Of a stretch of DNA of 64,000 nucleotides, positions 8,237 through 15,846 are shown piece by piece. Numbering within the stretch: position 1 is the stretch's first letter; every line of letters starts with the position of its first letter. The DNA is from Chryseobacterium sp. G0186 (GTDB lineage: Bacteria; Bacteroidota; Bacteroidia; Flavobacteriales; Weeksellaceae), in the NCBI RefSeq assembly GCF_003815675.1, contig NZ_CP033918.1:3472001-3536000 (forward strand). The letters are read 5' to 3'. Position numbers and translations under genes: made by a program. The notes beneath the pieces are model-generated. The model saw only the letters and a list, made by a program, of their open reading frames with translations, was not told the origin of the DNA and made no database searches.

Positions 8237-10519
8237 ATGAAGTCTATATTTTCTACTTTCCTTCTCGTTGTACAGGCCTGGGCTTTTGGTCAGAATCTGT
8301 CCCCTGTAGATTATGTGAATCCATTGATGGGAACCCAGTCTAAACCCTCTTTGTCCAACGGAAATACCTATCCGGCGGTCGGACTTCCATGGGGAATGAA
8401 TATCTGGACCCCCCAAACTGGAAAAATGGGTGACGGATGGGCATATAGCTATGATGCAGATAAAATAAAAGGATTCAAGCAGACCCATCAGCCTTCCCCC
8501 TGGATGAATGATTACGGAGCATTTTCCATCATGCCGGGTGTAGGGAAGCCAAAATTCAAGGAAGAGGACAGGGCTAGCTGGTTCAGTCATAAAGCTGAGG
8601 TTGCCACCCCTTATTTTTATAGTGTCTACTTGGCAGATATCAATGTTACTACTCAGTTTACCCCTACAGAAAGGGCTTCCTTTTTCAAATTTGATTTCCC
8701 GAAAACAGACAGTGCCTATGTTGTCATTGATGCCTTAAACAAAGGTTCATACATTAAAATTTTACCTAAAGAAAGAAAAATTCTAGGGTATACCAACCGT
8801 TATTCCACCGGGAAGTATGATAATTTTAAAAACTATTTTGTTGTTCAGTTTGATAAAGACTTTGAGCTGACGAAAACCTGGAAAGACGATAAGTTGATCA
8901 ACGATCAGCTGGAAATTACCAGTGATCATTCAGGAGCTGTGGTAGGCTTTAAACTAAAAAATAAAGAATCAGTATATGCAAAAGTAGCCTCTTCATTCAT
9001 TAGCTTTGAGCAGGCCGAACTCAATCTTAAAAGAGAAATAGGTACCAAAAACTTTGAACAGGTAAAAACCGATGCCAAGAATATCTGGAACAAAACATTA
9101 GGAAAAATAGAAGTAAAAGGAGGAACAGATCAACAGATGAGAACCTTTTATTCCTCTTTGTACAGGACCTTATTTTTCCCTCAGAAACTCTATGAAATTG
9201 ATGCCCAGAACAAAATAAAACACTGGAGCCCTTACAATGGTAAAATAACAGACGGTAAAATGTTTGCAGGGACAGGTTTTTGGGATACTTTCCGTGCGTT
9301 GTACCCATTCCTGAATTTGGTCTACCCAAGCATCAATGTTGAAATGCAGGAAGGACTGGCCAATGCTTATAAAGAAGGAGGTTTCTTGCCGGAATGGAGC
9401 AGCCCGGGATATTCCGATATTATGATTGGAAACAATTCTGCTTCCGTAGTGGCAGATGCATACATCAAAGGACTTCGCGGATATGACGTAGAAACTCTTT
9501 GGGAGGCTGTGAAGCATGGTGCTAACAATGAAGGGCCCATGAAAGCTGTAGGACGTGCCGGAGTAGAATATTACAATACATTAGGTTACGTTCCCTACGA
9601 TGTAAAAATTAATGAAAATGCTGCCAGAACATTGGAATATGCCTACGACGATTTCTCGATCTATCAGTTGGGAAAAGCATTGGGAAAACCTGCTTCAGAA
9701 ATTGATATTTACAAAAAAAGAGCGTATAATTACAAAAATCTGTTTGATAAGGAAACAGGTTTGATGCGTGGTAAAAATAAAGACGGCAATTTCCAGAAGC
9801 CCTTCAACCCATTCAAATGGGGAGATGCCTTTACAGAAGGAAACAGCTGGCATTATACCTGGTCGGTTTTTCAGGATATAGATGGACTGGCAGAATTGAT
9901 GGGAGGTAAAAAGAAATTTGAAGCCAAACTGGATGAGGTGTTTTCACTGCCACCGGTTTTTGATGACAGCTATTATGGAGGGGTCATTCATGAGATCAGG
10001 GAAATGCAGATCATGAATATGGGGCAGTATGCCCACGGAAATCAACCGATCCAGCATATGATTTATCTGTACAACTATGCCGGAGCTCCCTACAAAACAC
10101 AGTATTGGGCAAGAGAGGTGATGAATAAACTATACTTTGCCACGCCAGACGGTTATTGTGGAGACGAAGATAACGGACAGACGTCTGCATGGTATATTTT
10201 CTCTGCACTGGGCTTTTATCCTGTGACACCAGCTACAGATCAGTATGTTTTAGGAGCACCATTGTTTAAAGAAGCGACTATCCACCTTGAAAATGGTAAG
10301 AAAATTGAAATAAAAGCTCCAGAAAACACCGCTGAAAACCTATACGTGAAATCATTGAACGTTAATCAGAAGCCTTATTCCAAAAACTGGATAAGTCATA
10401 AAGAACTGATGAAAGGAGCCGTTTTAGATTTTAAAATGGATAGCAAACCCAATAAAGATAGAGGATCACAGGAGAAAGATTTCCCGTATTCAATGTCAAA
10501 AGAAGAGTCAAGTAAATAA
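8237..10519 (+). CDS. GH92 exo-alpha-mannosidase, complete, alpha-1,2-type signature
   Basis: 760 residues with an N-terminal signal peptide (MKSIFSTFLLVVQAWAFGQ). The N-terminal beta-sandwich carries VDYVNPLMGT and the catalytic domain carries LYPFLNLVYPS, EGNSWHYTW, GNQPIQHMIYLYNYAG and CGDEDNGQTSAWYIFSALGFYP. By recollection of the characterised Bacteroides GH92 numbering, the catalytic acid corresponds to Glu534, the base pair to Asp643 and Asp645, and the alpha-1,2-specific His-Glu pair to His585-Glu586; the spacings match exactly. The GNEP motif is GNQP here. It sits 21 nt after the ROK kinase and 26 nt before the cupin gene, forming a compact operon. Confidence 0.94.
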   Translation: MKSIFSTFLLVVQAWAFGQNLSPVDYVNPLMGTQSKPSLSNGNTYPAVGLPWGMNIWTPQTGKMGDGWAYSYDADKIKGFKQTHQPSPWMNDYGAFSIMPGVGKPKFKEEDRASWFSHKAEVATPYFYSVYLADINVTTQFTPTERASFFKFDFPKTDSAYVVIDALNKGSYIKILPKERKILGYTNRYSTGKYDNFKNYFVVQFDKDFELTKTWKDDKLINDQLEITSDHSGAVVGFKLKNKESVYAKVASSFISFEQAELNLKREIGTKNFEQVKTDAKNIWNKTLGKIEVKGGTDQQMRTFYSSLYRTLFFPQKLYEIDAQNKIKHWSPYNGKITDGKMFAGTGFWDTFRALYPFLNLVYPSINVEMQEGLANAYKEGGFLPEWSSPGYSDIMIGNNSASVVADAYIKGLRGYDVETLWEAVKHGANNEGPMKAVGRAGVEYYNTLGYVPYDVKINENAARTLEYAYDDFSIYQLGKALGKPASEIDIYKKRAYNYKNLFDKETGLMRGKNKDGNFQKPFNPFKWGDAFTEGNSWHYTWSVFQDIDGLAELMGGKKKFEAKLDEVFSLPPVFDDSYYGGVIHEIREMQIMNMGQYAHGNQPIQHMIYLYNYAGAPYKTQYWAREVMNKLYFATPDGYCGDEDNGQTSAWYIFSALGFYPVTPATDQYVLGAPLFKEATIHLENGKKIEIKAPENTAENLYVKSLNVNQKPYSKNWISHKELMKGAVLDFKMDSKPNKDRGSQEKDFPYSMSKEESSK

Positions 10520-10545
10520 GTTTTTAATTTAGAAATACAAGCTGT

Positions 10546-11043
10546 ATGAGTACAGAAAAAAAAGAAATATTCGATAGAGTTGAAAATAGGCTACAGGCCC
10601 AAGGTTTTAATATTGCAGCAAAAGACGATACCAGACCATGGGGAGGTTTTTTTGTCATCGATGAAACACAGGCACAGGATTTTGCCAATCAATACTTTGA
10701 CGGAATTGATGTGGAGAACCTGAGAATAGGAGGGAAGCTAAGCCCGAAAATTCTTATTGTTGCCCCGGAAGCAAGATTGAGCTGGCAGTATCACCACCGT
10801 AGAGCGGAAATCTGGCAGGTAGTAGAGGGAACTGTAGGAATTAAACGAAGTACTACAGACGAAGAAGGAGAAGTGGCAGAATACAACCCAAAAGATCAGG
10901 TAAAGCTTCAACAAGGAGAAAGACACCGATTAATAGGTCTTACAGGCTGGGGAATCGTAGCTGAGATCTGGCAGCATACCGATGCATCCAATCCTTCAGA
11001 TGAAGATGATATCGTAAGAGTACAGGATGATTTTGGAAGATAA
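10546..11043 (+). CDS. Cupin protein, type II mannose-6-phosphate isomerase-like
   Basis: 165 residues, a single cupin. RPWGGFFVID at the N-terminus and the metal-binding pattern YHHRRAEIWQVVEGTVGI ... GERHRLIG resemble the cupin isomerase domain of type II phosphomannose isomerases. No signal peptide is present, so it should be cytoplasmic. As the last gene of the mannoside operon, before a strong terminator, it would convert mannose-6-phosphate made by the ROK kinase to fructose-6-phosphate. This role is inferred from context; other sugar-phosphate isomerase functions remain possible. Confidence 0.75.
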   Translation: MSTEKKEIFDRVENRLQAQGFNIAAKDDTRPWGGFFVIDETQAQDFANQYFDGIDVENLRIGGKLSPKILIVAPEARLSWQYHHRRAEIWQVVEGTVGIKRSTTDEEGEVAEYNPKDQVKLQQGERHRLIGLTGWGIVAEIWQHTDASNPSDEDDIVRVQDDFGR

Positions 11044-11050
11044 TGATAAA

Positions 11051-11079
11051 AAAAGAGCATCAAATTGATGCTCTTTTTT
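11051..11079 (+). terminator. Rho-independent terminator of the mannoside operon
   Basis: The arms AAAAGAGCATCAA (11051-11063) and TTGATGCTCTTTT (11065-11077) are perfectly complementary around a one-base centre, and the T run extends the stem. It starts 7 nt after the cupin stop codon. Confidence 0.85.
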
Positions 11080-11090
11080 ATTGGAAAAAG

Positions 11091-11125
11091 AAAACCTTAT
11101 AGGTTTCCGAAACCTATAAGGTTTT
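11091..11125. repeat. 35-nt near-perfect palindrome, likely bidirectional terminator
   Basis: Two 17-nt arms (11091-11107 and 11109-11125) are exact reverse complements around one central C. Read on the minus strand it is followed by TTTTCTTTTT, so it can terminate the TonB-receptor operon. It lies between convergent genes. Confidence 0.8.
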
Positions 11126-11188
11126 CTTTGTATTATATGGAAATCATTGGAAAACAGACCTTCATCTTACTTTTCCAGTTTTCATCAA

Positions 11189-13879
11189 TTAAAATGTTAC
11201 ATCCAATCCTACATAGAAATTAGCTTTCATAATCGGAGCATATATCATTCCGCCATCAAAATAATTTCCGAAAGGGTTTTTAAAATCGATGATTGCATTT
11301 TTCTGATAATAAGAAGTAAGGTTTTCTCCCCCTACATAAGCTCTGAGTTTTTTATTGAAATTCTTTGAGATCTGTGCGTTAAGTACAGCATATGAATTAG
11401 AATAAGCCGGTAACTGAAACTCTTCAGGATTACCTGACATATCAGGAAGCCTTTGCTTTCCTACCCAGTTTAAGGTAGTATCAAAACTCCAGAATCCTCC
11501 ATTATCATTTTTATTGGTAGAATAAGCCAGGTTGACAAATCCTCTGTGCTTAGCCATAAAAGGAATTTCTCTTCTTCCGTCAATATAATCAGCCTGTACA
11601 TCATAATACTTATAAGCCATTCTTACCTCAAAATTTTTGAAAGGCATAAAATCCCACTGCGTCTGAAATGAGTTAGCAAAAGATTTTCCCTCCAAATTAT
11701 AAAATGTCAGCTGCTGAGGAGATCTGTCTAAATCTACCAATACCTGATCTTGGAAATCTGTTCTGAAAAAGTCTGCAATAATGGATGACTTTCTTCCGAA
11801 AAGCTTAAACTCCTGTTGTAGACTCGCTCCGTAGTTCCAAGCGATTTCAGGCTTTAATCCATAGATGTTTCCGCCATTAGGTAAGATATTAATAGTTCTG
11901 TTGGAAGCAAAATACTGTTGGCTTTCCGCAAATATATTTGCTGTTCTGAAGCCTCTCCCTGCAGAAAGTCTCAAAATAGTCTGGGGCGTGAAATCATACT
12001 TAAAATTAACCCTTGGGGTAAACTGAGTCCCTGCTAAATTGTGGAAGTCTACCCTGGTTCCTGCGACTAAAGTATATTTTAATCCTGTTAAAGTATACTC
12101 AGCGAAGATTCCCGGAACAATCTCGTTTCTCTTAATATCATTCGTTAAATAGGTTTCCTCATAGCCATCATATAAAAAGCTTGCTCCCGCCTTGTACTTA
12201 TGGTTGGTATTTCCAAGAATGCTTTCAAATATTAAATTGGAGTAATACGTATGCTGTTTTCCTGCATAATTTCTCAATCCAAAGAAGCTGTCCTGTTGAT
12301 GATACACATATTGGTTCATCCAACCAATACTTTGGTAAGGCTTTCCTTTGAAAACATATCCTGTTTTGTTCCAAACCTGAAATCTTGAGATATCAATCCC
12401 TACACCATAGGCGTATTGTTTATCCTGAGCGAGTTTCTTATCAAAATCGGTCTGTCCTGCAGTTCTTTCATCACGGATGAAGTTAATCCCAAAGTGAGAA
12501 CCAAACCCTGATTTTTCCAAATCATTATAATTCAGGAGATACGCAGCGTTGATCTGAGTTCCCTTTGGTCTGTCAAGAAAACCGTCATCATTCATATCCG
12601 TATTTCCGAAAGTGCCGTTTCCATGCAGTAGGAAAGTCTGAGACCATTTTTCGTTGATTGGAGATACACTCGTGATATTGGCTTCCGCTCTTCCGTTAAA
12701 ATCTGAAAAGAGATTCAAAGAAGTTTCCGGAGTTTTGGCATTTTTCAAAAGTTCAGTATTAATCTGTCCTGTAATGCTTTCATAGCCGTTGGTTACCGTA
12801 CTTCCGCCTTTCGTTAACTGAATGCTTTCAATCCATCTTCCGGGAATAAAATTTAAACCATAAGCAGAGGCAAGCCCTCTGATTTCAGGTAGCTGCTCCT
12901 TGGTTAAACTTGTATATTTTTGATCCAGACCAAGCATCTTCAACTGCTTTGTACCCGTTACGGCATTACTGAAAGAAACATCCACCGTTGCATTGGTTTC
13001 AAAACTTTCAGATAAATTACAGCATGCGGCTTTTAAAAGTTCTTTTTTATCAATATTAAAAACAAGCCCGGCTTCTTTCTTGCTTAAAGAAGTGGCCGCT
13101 TTAGAACCTGTTACTACAACTCCCTCAATATCTTTCTCATGCTTGCTGTGAGCTTCATTGTTAGATTGAACAGTACTTTCTTTATGGTCTTCATGCTTTA
13201 CTTCTTCCTCATAATGAACCTTTGGATTGGCTTCTCCAAAACTAAAGTCCCTGTCATAAAGGCAACATCCCGGAAGACCATTGTAAACGGCATCAGAAGT
13301 CTTGTATTTCTCATTATCATGCCCCGCATCAGCAATAGCCTTTAAAATTTTATCCGATGAGGTTTTGGATGCATCAAAATGTAGGCTAACCGTTTGCTTT
13401 TCTGCATTCCAATCTGCTGAATCTGCGCCGGCAGCTTTAGCAGCCTTTTCAATTCTGGCTTTACAAGAAGCACAGTTTCCTCTTACATAGAACTCGTTTT
13501 CTTTTTTAGCATGATGGGCATGAGCCTCTGTTGAAGTAGCAGAAGGCTGAAGATCCCGCTCATAAAGACAGCATCCCGGCAGACTTTCATAAGTCTCATT
13601 GGAGGCCTTAAATTTTTCATTGTCGTGACCTGCTTCTGCAACCTTTTTTAGAATTTCATCCGTAGAAACATTATCGGTTTCTAAGGTTAACGTTTGAAGA
13701 TCTACTGAGTATACGGCTGTTTTTGCGCCTGCCTTTTTAGCAGCTCCTTCAATTCTGGTTTTACACATTTCACAGTTCCCTTTTACTTTGAAATGATTTT
13801 TTGAAAGATTTTGAGCCGATATCAATTGGGTAAATAAGAATAATGCACCAAGTATAAACCTGGAAATATATAATTTCAT
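11189..13879 (-). CDS. TonB-dependent receptor with two N-terminal heavy-metal-associated (HMA) domains
   Basis: 896 residues with a signal peptide (about 1-22, LISAQ). Two HMA-like modules come first: GNCEMC (Cys36, Cys39) and GNCASC (Cys136, Cys139), each ending in a conserved LPGCCLY (Cys103-104 and Cys205-206). A His/Glu-rich linker (about 215-250) leads to the plug (DIEGVVVTGS, AACCNLSESFETNATVD) and a 22-strand-type beta-barrel ending in NFYVGLDVTF. The usual CarboxypepD-regulatory domain is absent. Periplasmic HMA domains imply capture of soft metal ions; copper is my best guess. It is the last gene of a three-gene operon with two Cys/His-rich exported proteins. Confidence 0.9.
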   Translation of the reverse strand: MKLYISRFILGALFLFTQLISAQNLSKNHFKVKGNCEMCKTRIEGAAKKAGAKTAVYSVDLQTLTLETDNVSTDEILKKVAEAGHDNEKFKASNETYESLPGCCLYERDLQPSATSTEAHAHHAKKENEFYVRGNCASCKARIEKAAKAAGADSADWNAEKQTVSLHFDASKTSSDKILKAIADAGHDNEKYKTSDAVYNGLPGCCLYDRDFSFGEANPKVHYEEEVKHEDHKESTVQSNNEAHSKHEKDIEGVVVTGSKAATSLSKKEAGLVFNIDKKELLKAACCNLSESFETNATVDVSFSNAVTGTKQLKMLGLDQKYTSLTKEQLPEIRGLASAYGLNFIPGRWIESIQLTKGGSTVTNGYESITGQINTELLKNAKTPETSLNLFSDFNGRAEANITSVSPINEKWSQTFLLHGNGTFGNTDMNDDGFLDRPKGTQINAAYLLNYNDLEKSGFGSHFGINFIRDERTAGQTDFDKKLAQDKQYAYGVGIDISRFQVWNKTGYVFKGKPYQSIGWMNQYVYHQQDSFFGLRNYAGKQHTYYSNLIFESILGNTNHKYKAGASFLYDGYEETYLTNDIKRNEIVPGIFAEYTLTGLKYTLVAGTRVDFHNLAGTQFTPRVNFKYDFTPQTILRLSAGRGFRTANIFAESQQYFASNRTINILPNGGNIYGLKPEIAWNYGASLQQEFKLFGRKSSIIADFFRTDFQDQVLVDLDRSPQQLTFYNLEGKSFANSFQTQWDFMPFKNFEVRMAYKYYDVQADYIDGRREIPFMAKHRGFVNLAYSTNKNDNGGFWSFDTTLNWVGKQRLPDMSGNPEEFQLPAYSNSYAVLNAQISKNFNKKLRAYVGGENLTSYYQKNAIIDFKNPFGNYFDGGMIYAPIMKANFYVGLDVTF

Positions 13880-13946
13880 TTTGTTTAAAGTTTAGATTAA
13901 TTAAAAACGGTTCATTATATGATATAATGAACAGACAATGTTTTAA

Positions 13947-14306
13947 TTAACCTATCTTGGGCGGTTGCCAGATCTCCTTTAAACGGTCTGAAAGGTAAGG
14001 ATCTGAATATTGAAACTGTGGATTCTTATTCTTTTTGTAATAAGATAGTTCCAAACGTAGATTTTTTGAAAATGGAGTCTCAATAAACGTAAAGCAGGCA
14101 ATACATGATGAACAGCAGTCATCATTGCATGATTTTTTTGAATCATCTTTGCCCTCTTTTTTTGAAGAATGATTTTTACAGCAGTCGCTTTTTTTAGACT
14201 CTGCCTTACAGCAGGTTTCCTGCATAGATTGAGCATAGAAGCTGTCCTTAGGAATCAAGAAAATTCCCAAACAAAATACTATCGCAAGTATGTGAAACAG
14301 CTTCAT
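13947..14306 (-). CDS. Small Cys-rich exported protein of the metal operon
   Basis: 119 residues from the ATG at 14306, which gives the signal peptide MKLFHILAIVFCLGIFLIP; an upstream start at 14345 would overlap the preceding gene. The mature part has paired cysteines (ETCCKAE, SDCCKN, CNDDCCSSCIAC) embedded in Lys/Asp-rich sequence and ends in WQPPKIG. This resembles the small CC/PP-containing exported proteins common in Bacteroidota, but I cannot assign a function. The start is 19 nt after the lipoprotein stop and 67 nt before the HMA-TonB receptor, so a role in periplasmic metal binding is a reasonable inference. Confidence 0.75.
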   Translation of the reverse strand: MKLFHILAIVFCLGIFLIPKDSFYAQSMQETCCKAESKKSDCCKNHSSKKEGKDDSKKSCNDDCCSSCIACFTFIETPFSKNLRLELSYYKKNKNPQFQYSDPYLSDRLKEIWQPPKIG

Positions 14307-14325
14307 ATCTGCAAAAATACAAAAT

Positions 14326-14970
14326 TTATGGCAATGGATCACCAACTTTTACGGAACAGCTGTGCCAAGGTTCACCATGAGCAGGGTTTGCCTTTGGTTT
14401 ATCTCCCATGGCAAGATTCTGTGCTGCCGGAGCTGGAGTTGGGGTAGTTTGTACAATATTTTGTTGAACAGGTTGCGGTGTAGATGCTGCAGGTTTGCTG
14501 CTTAAAGGTTGTCCTACTGCAATATCACATCGGTGTCCCGGTTGTCCGTGAGGAGGGTTCATTCCGGGTGCCGTTTTAATTTGTTTGCCACTGTTGTTAT
14601 CAATAGTTACCTTTCCGGGAGACATTGAATTAGGATCAATTTGAATCGTATTGCTATTTCCTGTACTGATATTTTGTGCAACAGGAGTTGCTGCCGGTTG
14701 GCTGCTCAAAGGCTGTCCTACAGGAATATCACAACGGTGTCCCGGCTGTCCATGCGCAGGATTCATGCCTGCAGCAGTAGCTATAGGAGCCGGACTAGGA
14801 CTGGATTGAATTCCTGCCTGATCCATTAGTGAAGCCTTAGGAGTGTTGTTGATTGCTACAGAAGAGGGTTGTGTACCTGCTTCTTCTTTTAAGTAAGTTG
14901 CTCTTTCATCTTTTTTACAAGAGACTGTCAATATTGATACGGTGATCAATCCTAAAAACGTATTCTTCAT
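14326..14970 (-). CDS. Lipoprotein with three NPxHGxPxHxC repeats
   Basis: 214 residues. A lipobox ends at Cys18 (LTVSCKK). The mature protein is mostly low-complexity Pro/Ala/Gln/Thr linker holding three copies of a His/Cys motif: residues 68-90 (NPAHGQPGHRCDIPVGQPL), 136-158 (NPPHGQPGHRCDIAVGQPL) and 195-214 (NPAHGEPWHSCSVKVGDPL). Each motif offers two His and one Cys as possible metal ligands. First gene of the minus-strand operon with the Cys-rich protein and the HMA-TonB receptor. The motif recurs in Flavobacteriia exported proteins as far as I recall; its biochemical role is unknown to me. Confidence 0.8.
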   Translation of the reverse strand: MKNTFLGLITVSILTVSCKKDERATYLKEEAGTQPSSVAINNTPKASLMDQAGIQSSPSPAPIATAAGMNPAHGQPGHRCDIPVGQPLSSQPAATPVAQNISTGNSNTIQIDPNSMSPGKVTIDNNSGKQIKTAPGMNPPHGQPGHRCDIAVGQPLSSKPAASTPQPVQQNIVQTTPTPAPAAQNLAMGDKPKANPAHGEPWHSCSVKVGDPLP

Positions 14971-14990
14971 ATCCTAGATTGGGTATGAAA

Positions 14991-14998
14991 CAAAATTA
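14991..14998 (-). promoter_or_regulatory. Putative -7 element (TAATTTTG) of the metal operon
   Basis: The plus-strand bases CAAAATTA read TAATTTTG on the minus strand, matching the Bacteroidota TAnnTTTG element about 20 nt upstream of the lipoprotein start. No good -33 TTTG is visible. It overlaps the inverted repeat at 14992-15029. Confidence 0.5.
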
Positions 14999-15029
14999 GC
15001 AAAACATTTTCAATTGTTTTGCTAATTTT
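14992..15029 (-). terminator. 15-bp inverted repeat, terminator of the response-regulator transcript
   Basis: AAAATTAGCAAAACA (14992-15006) and TGTTTTGCTAATTTT (15015-15029) are exact reverse complements with an 8-nt loop. It lies 24 nt beyond the stop of the response regulator on the minus strand. The stem is AT-rich and its 3' arm ends in T. Confidence 0.65.
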
Positions 15030-15052
15030 ATATTTATAATTCAATTTTTGGA

Positions 15053-15739
15053 TTAATTTTTCACCAAAAGTCTGAATCCTTCTCCGTGAACGTTGATAAT
15101 TTCCAAGCCTTCGTCATCTTTTAATAATTTACGAAGCTTTGCAATATAAACGTCCATACTTCTTGCTGTAAAGTAATTTTCCTTTTTCCAGATCTTTCTT
15201 AGAGCAAGGTCTCTTGGCATGAAATCGTTTCTGTGGATACAAAGAAGCTTCAATAGCTCATTTTCCTTTGGAGAAAGTTTGTATTCTTTGTCACCTACTT
15301 TTAGTTGTCTTAGCATAGAGTCAAAGAAAATATTACTGATCTTGAATTGTTCCTGTTCTTCATTTTCCAGGGTAGAGCTTCTTTGAAGAATAGCCTTTAT
15401 TTTGTATAAAAGAAGTTCAGTATCAAAAGGTTTTGTGATGTAATCATCAGCTCCCAGTTGGTAACCTTTCAGAATATCCTCTCTCATATTTCTTGCTGTA
15501 AGGAATATGATAGGGGTGTTTTTATCAATTTTCTTTACATCTTCAGCTAATGAAAACCCATCTTTTTTAGGCATCATGACATCGAATATACAAATGTCGA
15601 ATTCATTTTCTGTAAATTCTTTAAGTCCCTGCTCTCCATCAGTTGCCAGGGTAACTTCAAAATTATTGATTGTTAAATAATCTTTAAGCACCGCTCCGAA
15701 ACTCTGATCGTCCTCTACTAATAATATTCTGTTGCTCAT
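15053..15739 (-). CDS. OmpR/PhoB-type DNA-binding response regulator
   Basis: 228 residues. The receiver domain has the acidic pair Glu9/Asp10-Asp11, phospho-acceptor Asp53 (CIFDVMMP), Thr81 and Lys103 (ITKPF). The C-terminal winged-helix domain (about 130-228) has LSPKENELLKLL and SMDVYIAKLRKLL, typical of OmpR family DNA binding. It is encoded 107 nt downstream of the histidine kinase on the same strand, so the two are a cognate pair. The pair resembles RprXY-like systems of Bacteroidota, but the target genes cannot be read from here. Confidence 0.92.
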   Translation of the reverse strand: MSNRILLVEDDQSFGAVLKDYLTINNFEVTLATDGEQGLKEFTENEFDICIFDVMMPKKDGFSLAEDVKKIDKNTPIIFLTARNMREDILKGYQLGADDYITKPFDTELLLYKIKAILQRSSTLENEEQEQFKISNIFFDSMLRQLKVGDKEYKLSPKENELLKLLCIHRNDFMPRDLALRKIWKKENYFTARSMDVYIAKLRKLLKDDEGLEIINVHGEGFRLLVKN

Positions 15740-15846
15740 AATTTTAATAATTAATAATTACAATTAAGAATGAACTTTCTCACTCTCTCTTCTTATATTT
15801 TGTTTTTGGTTTTTTATTTTATAACTGATCAATGACCATTTTATAC

